Origin: Pollenia angustigena
Taxonomy: Eukaryota; Arthropoda; Insecta; Diptera; Polleniidae
Direction of reading: 5' to 3'
Length of the DNA: 64,000 nucleotides
NCBI GenBank assembly: GCA_930367215.1
Contig: OV884059.1
Coordinates: 13,044,945 to 13,108,944, forward strand
Shown: in pieces, positions 34,200 through 45,080 of the stretch
Numbering within the stretch: the first letter of the stretch is position 1
How the letters are laid out: the number at the start of each line of letters is the position of its first letter
Notes under the pieces: generated by a model
What the model was told of the DNA's origin: nothing
Database searches by the model: none
The model's input: only the letters and a program-made list of their open reading frames with translations
Made by a program: the position numbers and the translations under genes

Positions 34200-36450
34200 T
34201 AAAAATAACGTACTCTTATTAATAAGATTTCCTACAGAAAGTTCTTTTCTATACAAGATTATTTACGGAAAAAATTACAATAAATAAGAACTTACTTCAT
34301 ACAGTGGCTGAATTGTTATCAGATCTTAAAACTGATAAAAGTACTCTTATAAACTAGAGTTTCAACAGAAAGTACTTTTTTACATACATTGGTGTAAAGA
34401 AAGTCTTTAATACACCAAATTCTATCAAGAGAATTGTCTTATACGCAATATTTAATCTAGAAAATTCTCTAGCTTTATTCAAAAAAAGGGGTTTTATGGC
34501 ATCGTCTTTAACAAATGATTTTCCAGAGGAAATACTTTAACTCTCAAGACTTTATATAGTTAATACTCCTATACACAAACCTTTCTATAAAAGATAATCT
34601 TATACATACAATTTTCTTCATTCATTTCTTGAAGAAAGTTCTCTTTTTTACAAGTTTTTTTTATTGTAGCATATTTTTATATAAAATTCTTTTTACGGAA
34701 AGCAATATTTTATATTAGGAAATCTCTCTTATACTACTATAAACAATAAATTCTGCAGAAACCCCTTCTTTTTTTAAAATAGTCTTAAATTTTATTCCCA
34801 AGAACTTGTATGGAAAATAAATTTAAGCATTAGATTTTTTATAAGAAACAATCTTAAAAAATTAATTTTCTATTGAAACTAAATACTCTTATACACAAGA
34901 GTTAGTATATAAAAAAATTTTTAATGCACAATATTTTAATTGAAAAACTCTTTTATACAAAATTTTCAAAATTTTTTATTTGAAAAACTCATTTCTACAA
35001 AGAAAACCTGTTATATAAGATCTCTTTTACATAAAATTTTCTTTAGAAAAAAAATTGTTATACAAAAAAATGTTCTACTGAAAAAAATCTTTTTCAGAAG
35101 ATTTTCAATAAAAAAAAAATTTTCAAATAATCTCTTTAACGCAACATTAAAAAAAACTCCTATACACAAGATAGCAAAAGCGGTATAACACAAGATTTTC
35201 TATTTGAAAAACTAATTTAAACAAGATTTTCTTAAAAAAAAATCTTTGACACAAAATTTTCAAAAAAAACAAATACCCTTTTACACAAGATATTCTTTAT
35301 CATAAGCTATTTTACACAATAAAATTTATAGAAAATAGTCTTATACACAATGTTCTATTTTATAAAAAAATACTATTATACAGAAGACTTTCTACAGAAA
35401 GCACATTTCTTTGCAAATTTTTTATTCAAAGAAAAATATATTATGTTAGGAAAATACTCTTATACTGAAATATACTACAATAAGTTCTATAGACAATTTC
35501 TTATATCTTATACATAAAAATGTGTATGGAAAATAAATTTAAGCATTAGATTTTCTATAAGAAAAAGTCTAAAAAACTTAATTTTCTATTGAAAATACAA
35601 ACCCTTATACACAAGAGATTTTATATAAAAAAACTCCTTTACACAATATTTAAATTCAAAAACTCTTTTATACAAGATTTGCTACAAAAAAAATCCCTGT
35701 TACACAAGATCTCTTTTACACAAACTTTTCTTTAGAAAAACTCTTATACACAAAATTTTGCATTAATTGTTACTATTACAATATTTTCAATAAAAAAAAT
35801 TTGTTTTACACAAGATTTAAGAAAAAAACTCTTATACACAAGATAGCCAAAGCTTTTTTACGCAACATTCGTTATAGCACATGTTCTTATACACAAAATT
35901 TTATATTAGGAAAACTCTTTTAAGCAAGTTTTTTTAACTATTATTCACAAGATTTTCTGTAGCCGGTTTACACAAGATGCTTTACAACAGAACTCTTATA
36001 CACAAGACAACAGAAGCTGTTTAACACAAGATTTTTATGGCAAATATTTTGATACATAAAACCTTCTATTAGGAAAACCGTTTTAAACGAAATTTTCTAA
36101 AAAAAGACTTTTATACACAAAATTTTCGGTAGCCCGTTTACACAAGATTTTTTAAAACAGAACTTTTATACACAAGACAACAGAAGCTGGTTAACACAAG
36201 ATTTTTTATGGCAAATATTTTGATACATAAAACATTCTATTGGGGAAAAACTGTTTTAAGCAAAATTTTCTAAAAAAAAAAAAAGCTCTGATACACAATA
36301 TTTTCTATTGCTATTGATTTTATAGAAAATAGTCTTATACACAAATTTTACTATAAAAAAATAGTCTCACACAAAATCTTCTTTTAAAAAACGTAAACTC
36401 AAAATATTCTATACCAGATACTCTTATACTTGATTCTTTTTTTTTTTTAA
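34200..36450 (-). repeat. Tandem array family B, reverse arm with higher-order repeats
   Basis: About 70 degenerate units of the form CTCTTATACACAAGATTTTC plus TATAGAAAA, the reverse complement of the flanking forward arms. Two higher-order periods are visible: a block starting GTATGGAAAATAAATTTAAG recurs at 34808 and 35523 (715 bp apart), and CACAAGACAACAGAAGCTG recurs at 36001 and 36171 (170 bp apart). Confidence 0.9.
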
Positions 36451-37369
36451 TTACATTATTTTCCTGTTTTGACATCACTGTGCATTGAGCCAATCTTGGA
36501 TATTTTTTTTAAAGAATTTCTTTTATTATATGATTTTGATGTTGTTGTTGATTATACATGAATGTCTATGTTGTTGTTGTCTATGTATAAGTTGAAAAAA
36601 CCATAACTACCAATTTGGATGAAGTCTTTTTAAATCGTTTAATGTCCTTAGAGTAAAGCTGGGTAGCTTACTTACCTACTAACAAAACTATTGTATATGG
36701 CAAAAAAAATAGGCATTTTTTCATTGAACATGTTTTTATAATTATTGTTAAAGTACCCTACAATTGTTTTCAATGCGATAAAAAAAAGCTTTTCATTCAG
36801 ACCACATTTGAATATTTATTTAACTTAGATTTTTATAAGGAGAAGAAGTTTTATATATTTTTTATCCATGAAATGTAAAAGATTCATCTATTTCACGTAT
36901 TGCAATAACAAAGTTTGAAACTTCTTTAAGTCTTCCATGTGCCTGTAGTGCACTACAAAGTCGTTTTTTCTTTTCCCTTGTAAATTGTTCACTGCCGGAT
37001 TTTATTTTCTCTCATTCTTTAGGTTTTGTTACTTATTTTGTATGCCGTTGGGCGCCAATTTTTAAAATGACATAAAAATGCTCAGACATTTTTTGTGTCT
37101 TTTTTTTCTTTTCTTTTTCTTCGGGTATGTATCGAGCACTAACAACGAAAAACTTAGAACTAGAGAAACACAAGCAGTGGCAATTGCAACATTAGGGAAA
37201 CTTCAAATCAAATGTTTAAAACTTTAATTTTGTTTGCTTAGCATAAAGGATAAAAGAGTAAAACTACAAGAACCCTTTAACGCTGATTTAAAAACAGTCA
37301 CATACGTCAGAATAAATAGATGTTACTACACGGTTTAAAAAGTACATTGAAACTTTAGTATAATATTGT
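36451..37369. other. Spacer, no gene seen
   Basis: (TTG)n-rich near 36540-36585. Otherwise unremarkable AT-rich DNA. Confidence 0.35.
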
Positions 37370-38400
37370 TTTTGCTAAGAAATCTAATGTACAAGAGAAT
37401 TTTTTATAGAAAGTGTTCTCTATAAAAGTATTTTCCTTAAACAGTATTTTGTATAAGAGTAATTTCTATAGTAAGTATTTTGTATAAGACTACTTTCTAT
37501 AAAAAATCTTTTGCGGAAGAGTATTTTATAAAAAAAATTAATAAGTGTATTTTGTACATACAATTTTTTGTATAAGACTATTTTCTTTACAAAATTTTTT
37601 GTATAGGACTATTTTTTTTACAATTTTTTTTTTTGATAATAGTATTTTCTATAGAAAATCTTCAGTATAAGAGTATTTACTATAAAATATCTTTTTAATC
37701 AGAGTATTATTTTGGGGAAATCCTAATTAAATACTATTTTCTTTTGTTTAAAGTATTTTTTTTTAAAACTCTTTTATTTTAGAGTATTTACCATAGAATG
37801 TCTTTTAAATAAAATTATTGTTTATTGAAGATATTATATAAGAGTATTTTCTATATTAAATCTTTTGTATAAGTGCACTTTCTTTAGCAAATCTTTTGTA
37901 TAAGAGTATTTACTACATAATATATTTTTTAGGAGCATTGTTTAATTTTAGCAATACTTTTTTCTATAAAAGGTTTTGGCTATAAGACAATTTTTTAAAA
38001 AAGTTATTTGTAAAGGAAAATTTTCTATAAAAACTTTTTTGTATAAGAGAATTTAAAAAAAAATATTTTGTATAGGAGTATTGTTAACGGCAAATCTTTA
38101 TATAAGAGTATTTTTTATGCAAAATATTTTGTATAAAGTATTAATTTTAGTGTTTTTTTTTAACATATAAACTTTTTCAAAGAAAATTCTTTGTATAAGA
38201 AATTTTTCTATAAAAATTTGTTTGTTTAAGAAAATTTTCTTAAAAAGATCTTTTGTATAAAATTATTTTTTAAATATATATTAACACAAGATTATTTTCT
38301 TAAAAAAGACTTTTTATGATCGAATATATTTTGTATATGACTATTTTCAATAGAAAATATTGTGCATAAAGCTATTTTTTATTATCAAAAAGTAATTTCA
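37370..38400 (+). repeat. Tandem array family B, forward arm 3
   Basis: About 30 degenerate units (TTTTGTATAAGAGTATTTTC plus TATAGAAAATC), back in forward orientation. Confidence 0.88.
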
Positions 38401-38714
38401 ATTTTTGGGAATACAAAATTTTAATTCCAAAAGATTTTGTTATTCATGCTTAATTCCCAGTTTTTATTCTTGATAAAAACACTTGAAATTTATTGTTGAT
38501 GGGATAAGCTATTCCTATGCGTATTTCACTGGTTGCTTAGGCCAGATCAACAGGCAACTTCATCCATAAAGTTTTTAGAAAAACTAAAGATATTAAACCA
38601 AATAAAACTGTTAAACGTATAAGACTTATAGCAACAGTTCTACTTGTAATAATATCAAAGTTTAAACAAAACACATCAACAATAAACAGTGGGTTTATCT
38701 ATCTCATCTTACAT

Positions 38715-39560
38715 TTATAGAAATTTTTTTGTTTAAGACTATTTTTTATGTAATTTTTTTTGTGTAAAACTATTTTCTATACAAAATTTTTCGTCAAAGA
38801 CTCTTTTCTTTAGAAAACCTGGAGAAAAGTATGTAAACGTATATAGTATAACAGTATTTAAAATATAAAATATTTTGTATAAGAGTATTTTATAAAGAAA
38901 ATCTTTTATAAAGGAGTTTTTCTGTGCAAAATCTTTTGTATAGAAGTATTTTCAATGAAAAATCTTTTGTACAAAAGTATGTTCAATGAAAATTCTTTTA
39001 TATAAGAGTATTTTTTTAAAAAATTTTTTGTATTTGGTTATTTTCTAAAAAAAAATCTTTTGTATGAGACGATTTCCAAAAGAAAATAATTAACATAAAA
39101 TTTGTATAAGACTATTTTTAAAGGAAATGTTTTTGTATAAGACTTTTTAAAATAGAAATTTTTTGATTAATTTTTATACAAAATTTTTTGGAATACGACT
39201 ATTTTCTGTTTTCTATAGAAAATCTTTAGCATAGGACTGTTTTCTTCAGAAAAGCTTTTGTATAAGACAATTTATATTGTGCATAAAATATTTTCAATAA
39301 TAAATATTATGTATAAGAAATTTCCTGCAGAGAATCTTGTGTTTAATAATATTTTCTTATGAAAATTATATTGATTTAGGTATTTTTTTTGATACAAAAT
39401 CGCTCGTATAGTATATTTATTTAATAGGCAATATTGCGTTATGCCGTATACGAAAATTTTGTATTTAAATATGTGTTTAATAAAAATGAAAATTAATTAA
39501 TATAAGAGCATTGATTAAGGAAATCATGTGTATAAGACTTTTTCTTCTAAGACTTCTTTC
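38715..39560 (+). repeat. Tandem array family B, forward arm 4
   Basis: About 25 units, same unit and orientation as 37370-38400. A 315-bp unrelated spacer separates the two. It is followed directly by the MITE at 39573. Confidence 0.88.
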
Positions 39561-39572
39561 TTTTAAACCATC

Positions 39573-39729
39573 AGGCCTGTCACAGAAATCAATTCCGATC
39601 GAAAGTGGAAGTATTTCCTTATTTTGTTTTTCGAAGAACCGAAAATGTAGTTAAAAAAACTAAAACAAATTCGACTATAATTAAAACTACGGAATTAATA
39701 CCAATTCGAACGGAATGTGTGACAGGCCT
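39573..39729. mobile_element. Hairpin MITE
   Basis: AGGCCTGTCACAGAAATCAA at the left against ...CGGAATGTGTGACAGGCCT at the right, with CCGATCGAA/TTCGAACGG on inner flanks. 157 bp long. Confidence 0.88.
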
Positions 39730-39837
39730 GTATATTTCACAGTTTTCATTTAAAATACTATTTTAAATTATTTCAATATTTTCTTCCTGGCTTTATGTAT
39801 TAGGGTATATAAGGAGTATCATCAAAAGATCTTCAAC

Positions 39838-41110
39838 AATAACAACAGACACCAACAATTGCAACAACAATAACTAGAGACAAAAATAAATAAAACCAAA
39901 AAAAAAAACAACTACAAATGGAACCATCTAAAAAGGTACAATCAAGTACTTGTACAAGCAGTAACAACAACAGCAATAAAAAGAACAACAAGCAACAATC
40001 CTGTCTGAAAAGACATTTACAGACAGCGATTTATGTGACATGACAGCGGTACATAATGAAAGGATTCCTTATATGTTTTCTTTGTTCTGTTCTCTGTTCT
40101 GTGTTCTGCTTAGATCGCTTTGGTTTGGTTCGTTTTGGTTTTGTACTGTTCTTCTTCTTTACTATGTGGAACTGTTCTCTTAAGTTTTGTATTTTAAGTC
40201 GTTGTTGTTGGGTTGTCATTATCATTGTTGTTGTACTTTGTTCTATGTTAAACAAAAAAAAAAACATCTTAAACAATCGGTCTTTATGATTTATAGTGGT
40301 TCATTTTGCTTTTTCTGTTTAATTTCATTTAGATCTAAATCCTTTTTCTAAAGTTTTAAGTCAGTTGTTGGGTGATGGAGCAATTAGTTTGATTTTAACA
40401 GGATTTGAAGGGATTTTTGGTTTAAAAACTTTAAATTCTAAAAATAATATTTTTGGCACATGAAACATTTTTTTGGATAATTCATATTCGAGCATTGTAC
40501 TTTCGATTTTTTCTTAACGCTGTCGTTATTTAAGAGAACTTTTTTTCTTATTTAACATTTATTTATGTCCCTTAAAAAATTAAATTGTCTTCTAAATATT
40601 TGAAAAATGTTTTTAAGATTTTTTTCTAGAAAATATTTTCTTCCATTTTTCAGTTTGCTTGTGTTTAGTTTTTGTAATCCTTCTTAAATTGAATATTTTA
40701 TGTTTTGCTGTTGGTTGTAAATATTTGTTTAAAATTGAATTGCAAATAATATAACAATGACAGTAACATTAACAACAACAACAACAATAACAACAACAAT
40801 GACAGTAACTAAAACCCCAAGAAAACATAAACAAGAACTAACCAGAAGTAACAAACCACAACAACAGCAACAAGAATTGAAAACAAAAAACACAGCTAAT
40901 GGCAGAAATATGTTTTTGTTTAAATTTGCATGTTGCATTTTGTTTATGAGTTTTTTGTTTAAATGGCGTAAAAAATGTAAAAGAAAAGAAAAAAACCAAC
41001 AACCAAAAAAAAACAGAGAAAATGACGAAGAAGATGAAGCAAAGAATCCAACGGTAAATATTGTGTTAGTTTTCAAACGAAGAGATTTTACAGCAAAAAC
41101 AACAAACATT
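39838..41110. repeat. (CAA)n/(TTG)n-rich low-complexity region
   Basis: Repeated CAACAA tracts (39838-39990 and 40765-40870) and TTGTTG (40200-40235) generate long open frames on both strands. These translate to Thr/Gln/Asn or Val/Cys runs and are not genes. Confidence 0.6.
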
Positions 41111-42657
41111 TAAAGAACTTAAAAGCCAAAAACAAATCTACCCAAAATTACATACCAACAAGTTTGTTGTCTAAGTCTTTAGTTTGTTTACAAATGGCAG
41201 AAGGAACAGTGGGTTGAAAAGGGTTGGTTTGAAATTATTGCTTAAAAAAAATAATAACTTTTTTTTAATTTTTAGAAAAATATAAAAGTTTTGGAGAACT
41301 AAATAAATAGCAAGGCGAATTCAGTAAAAGGTGGTGGCACACTTTGAATTCGCCTTGATACATAGTTAACAAAATCATTTGTATAAAATTTTTTTTAGAA
41401 AAAAAGGGTATTTTTATAAGCCTGATGCTGCGCCCACTTTTTGACAATTTAAGTTTTTTTTTTTTTGTTATTTTTTACAATTTCAAGCTCTGCCGGACTT
41501 AAAAACAAACACCCTATACTTTGTTTAATAGTATTTAATATAAAAAATATTGTGTGAAAAACTATTAAATTATGATTTCTAAAAGAAGTTTGTATTAAAA
41601 TCTTTTGCTTCTTTATATAAAACTTATTCTTTCTTTTTGTTTTCCTTCTTTAACCCACTGTTTCTTCTAAAAATGTTTTCAACAAAAAAGAGATGTTTGA
41701 AAAATTTGCATATTTTTCTTTAATTCTTTATTAACCAGACAAATACAAAAATCAAAAACTGAAAACTGAAAAAACCATGGCATGACACTGACAAGAATTT
41801 TTGTAAATATTTAATTTTTTTTAAATATTTTTCAATAACCTGCCAGGTTTTTCTGGAATTCATAAAATTTTTTTATAGAGAAAAAAAGCCCCATTGTAAT
41901 AAATAAAATCATAAACAAAATGCCAGCATAATATGCCTTAAATAATTTTTATTAATAAAGAAGAAAAAAAAACATAGAAAAATAAACACTTCACTAAGTA
42001 GTCATTATCAACTTTATAAATTATTGAAAAGTAGAAAGAGAATTACAAAAAAAATAAACAAATACAACATGTAATATACACCTCTTTATTATTACAACAA
42101 CATGCTATATGTTTTGTGGTGATTGTTGTTCTTGTTGATGTTGTGGTCTTTATTCCCTTTACGCTTTAATGTTGTAGTAAATGCTGTTAAAAACATTTTT
42201 AACTCAGAGGAATGGTTAACCTAGCACAATGGGTTGGGAAATAGCTAAATAGGTGTTCAAAATGCTTAAAGCGTAATAATAAAGAGCTTTTAGATTTAAG
42301 ACATTAGCGAAGCGAACTTTGGTTATTTTTCTTTTTTATTGCTTGTTCACTAGCCCATTGTGAAGAGAAGGAAAAGTTTATTTCTAAATTTTCGAGGAAT
42401 GAAACTATGAAAATTTTTTTGGCTTACAAAGCTAACTAGGTCAAAAGAAAAAGTTAATTTATAAAAAAAAATTCTAGAAATTGGAGTAGATTTTAAAGGG
42501 CTAGTAATTTTTCTAGAAATGTTCAAAAAGTTCTTTTGGAATAGAGAGAATTTAGAAGCAAGCTATATTGAAGAAGAAGTTCTATTTAGGAACAGAGGCA
42601 CAATTAAATGAGCTTGATAGAAAAATTAGTCAATAAAATATTTGTAGGATAAGACAA
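41111..42657. other. Intronic, no gene seen
   Basis: Apart from the 47-bp palindrome at 41311-41357, this is AT-rich sequence with weak family-B-like words near 41520-41630. Confidence 0.35.
41311..41357. repeat. 47-bp palindrome with AAGGCGAATTCA arms
   Basis: CAAGGCGAATTCA and TGAATTCGCCTTG are perfect 13-bp inverted arms around a 21-bp loop. The same arm word occurs at 47050, 48644 and 48931 and, partly, near 19207 and 51217. It therefore looks like the ends of one small transposon family, here with almost everything deleted. Confidence 0.75.
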
Positions 42658-42899
42658 TCGGGCATGTTCTGACAATCGCAAAACGCTAAAAATTGGCGAT
42701 TCTGACTTAAAATTGAAAATTAGGTGTTCTGTAAATCGCAATACCAAGAAGTTTGGCGACTTCAAATTGCAAAAGAGAACTAGAATATTTGTAAAAAACT
42801 ATGGCAGATCCGCAAGCTAAACGCACGAGTGAAGGAACACCATAAAATAAATCTGGCGTTTTGCGTTTTCAAATCGTGCGATTGTCAGAACATGGCCGA
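42658..42899. mobile_element. Hairpin MITE
   Basis: TCGGGCATGTTCTGACAATC at the left against inverted ...CGATTGTCAGAACATGGCCGA at the right. Confidence 0.85.
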
Positions 42900-42978
42900 A
42901 TAACTTTAAAGAGCTTTTTAAGTGCATTAATTCACGAAACGAACTAGTTCAACAAAGAAATTTAGCTTTCTAAAAACA

Positions 42979-43069
42979 GGGGCCAAATTACCACATTCGA
43001 TATCGATCGAAATTATAATACAATTTTAGTGCAAATTTCGATCGATATCGAATGCCGTTATTTGGCCCC
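42979..43069. mobile_element. Short hairpin MITE with ATCGATCGAAATT arms
   Basis: GGGGCCAAATTACCACATTC plus GATATCGATCGAAATT is inverted on the right (AATTTCGATCGATATCGAAT...TTTGGCCCC). About 91 bp. Confidence 0.88.
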
Positions 43070-43137
43070 AGGTCTTATAAATTATATTTTTAGAGCTTTT
43101 AGAATAAATCAATTTGCGAATCGAACTAGTTCAAAAG

Positions 43138-43529
43138 ATATCGATACCTTCCCGTAAGAATGTATTAAGCGACATTTCAAAAATTGTGTAGGAAACGAAA
43201 AAAACGTCTCATTCAGTTATTTATTTTTCGGATTTTATTGAAAGAAACATATTTGGAAAGCGATTTTCAGAATACAAAACATATTTAAAAATGTGGCTTA
43301 GCATAATTTCTTTGGCGGATAATACAAATTACACGGTGCAACATTATTCCAGTGAGAAAACTTGACGGTTGATACAATTTTATTTTCACTCTTGTTTCCT
43401 TTGCATCCATGATAGGGCAGCGAAACCCAGGCCAAAATGTGGCGCTTAACTTCTAGTATAGTTCCACATCAAAAAGTCATTTTCGAAAAAAGTGTCGCTT
43501 AATACATTCTTACGGGAAAGTATCGATAT
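43138..43529. mobile_element. Hairpin MITE with ATATCGATAC ends
   Basis: CGTAAGAATGTATTAAGCGA near the left is inverted at the right (TCGCTTAATACATTCTTACG), with ATATCGATA at both outer ends. About 390 bp, non-coding interior. Confidence 0.88.
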
Positions 43530-44141
43530 GTTTCATATAAAAAATTCACCCAAAAAAATAAAACTTAAAACTTTTTAAATTCTTTCAAGCCACTTACCAT
43601 TGACAACTAGTTTCTTAAGAGCTTTTAGTCTTGTAAAACTTTTTGCATAAAGTTTTTTTATAAAAGAGATCTTAAAATGCTGAGGAAAAGTTTAATGGAC
43701 AAACAATTTTTGTAGATTATTAAATAACTCGAAGTGTTGCTATTGCTATATTTCATCAAGGGCTTTTAAATTTCATTAAATCACAAAAAGAACTAGTTCA
43801 GAACTAGTACTCGAATATTTTTAAGACTTTAAAAAATCAATTCCTTACGATTTTTAAATGAAAACTAAATCGTTATAGCGGATCAAGAAACTCGAAGTTT
43901 TGCTATATATATGATCGAAAGCATTTAAAAAAAACTTATTCCCGAACCGTTCTAGTTCAGAACTAGTATTCGGGTATTTTAAAGACTTTTAAGAATCAAA
44001 TGTTTACGATTTTTAAACTAAAACTAATTCGTTGTGGAGGATCAAGGTACTCGAAGTTTGACTATTTATTTTATCAAGGGCTTTAAAGCTTAACTAATTC
44101 GCGAAACGAACTAGTTCATCACAACAACTCGAATGTTTTTA

Positions 44142-44326
44142 AAGGCTCAGTAAGCCGGGAGTAACAGTAACAGTAACCTTACCGTAAAAAAGTAAGACCA
44201 ATCTATTTCTTACAGATTGGGACGTAACATCTTACTGCTAACTGTAATCGTTCTAATTGCTTTACATACAATAAAATGAAACAGCTGATTTTCAACGTTA
44301 TTGTTACTCCCGGCTAACTGAGCCTT
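44142..44326. mobile_element. Hairpin MITE with AAGGCTCAG ends
   Basis: AAGGCTCAGTAAGCCGGGAG plus TAACAGTAAC at the left against inverted GTTACTCCCGGCTAACTGAG at the right. Confidence 0.88.
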
Positions 44327-44730
44327 AAGACTTTATAGAATTTAAATTTAAACTAAACGTAAATCGTTGTAAGCGATCAAGAGCTTTTAAAGTTAACTAA
44401 TTCGCGAAACGAACTAATTTAAAACTAGTGCTCGAATATTTTTAAGACTTTTAAAAATCAAATGTTTACGATTTTTAAACTTTGTATAATGGAAGTCGGA
44501 TATAGAAAAATAGAGTTATTTAACGAAAGTAAAAAATGTCTGACCAACAAATAAACTTAAACACGCAGCTAGGCAAAAAAAACGAACTAGTTCTTTTCAC
44601 AAATTAAAGAATACACATAAAAAAAACTGTTTCAATAGCAGATAAACAGATAAACTTAAACAACTTCCTATATCAGGAAAACAAACCAGTGTTCTTTTCC
44701 CGAATCTAAATATGAACAAAAAATAATTAT

Positions 44731-44927
44731 CAGGGGTGTGCTGGATATCGAAAACGTAAAACGCAAGACTTTTAATAAGATTTCTACAATAAAAGAATTG
44801 TATGACAAATATTTCTCTATTAAAAAGAATTTTTTAACAAAAATTAAAAAACAACATGATTAAAAGTGTATTAAAAACGACTTCCAAATTCTTGCGTTTT
44901 ACGTTTTCGTTTTCCAGCACAGTGCTG
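44731..44927. mobile_element. Hairpin MITE with GTGCTGG ends
   Basis: CGAAAACGTAAAACGCAAGA at the left against TCTTGCGTTTTACGTTTTCG-type sequence at the right, with GTGCTGG/CCAGCAC outside. Confidence 0.87.
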
Positions 44928-45080
44928 TATTTTTATTTTATACTTTTGCGATTCATTTTAAGTTAAAATAGAGAAATTGGAATTTTTAACAAAAGTATAG
45001 CGTTTAGTCAGTACGAAATTTTTAAATATCTCTAAAACAAAAACAACGAACTAGTTCTTTTCACGAATAAGTTGAGAACT

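Larger units (their letters stand above)
42900..45080. repeat. Degenerate ~160-bp satellite with GAACTAGTTC palindrome
   Basis: Units carry CGCGAAACGAACTAGTTCA, then CTCGAATATTTTTAAGACTT, then AATCGTTGTAGCGGATCAAG, then ACTCGAAGTTTTGCTA. CTCGAAG occurs at 43729, 43891 and 44050 (periods 162 and 159). About eight GAACTAGTTC-type sites occur from 42945 to 45055. Four hairpin MITEs interrupt the array and a fifth abuts its left end. Confidence 0.8.

Noticed and set aside
34940..35193. Overlapping frames on both strands in the family B reverse arm
   Set aside because: Satellite translation; the repeated peptide follows the unit length and shows no coding constraint.
40729..41113. Overlapping open frames of about 120 codons on both strands
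   Set aside because: Both are translations of CAA/TTG and ACA microsatellites (runs of Thr, Gln, Val) without family resemblance.
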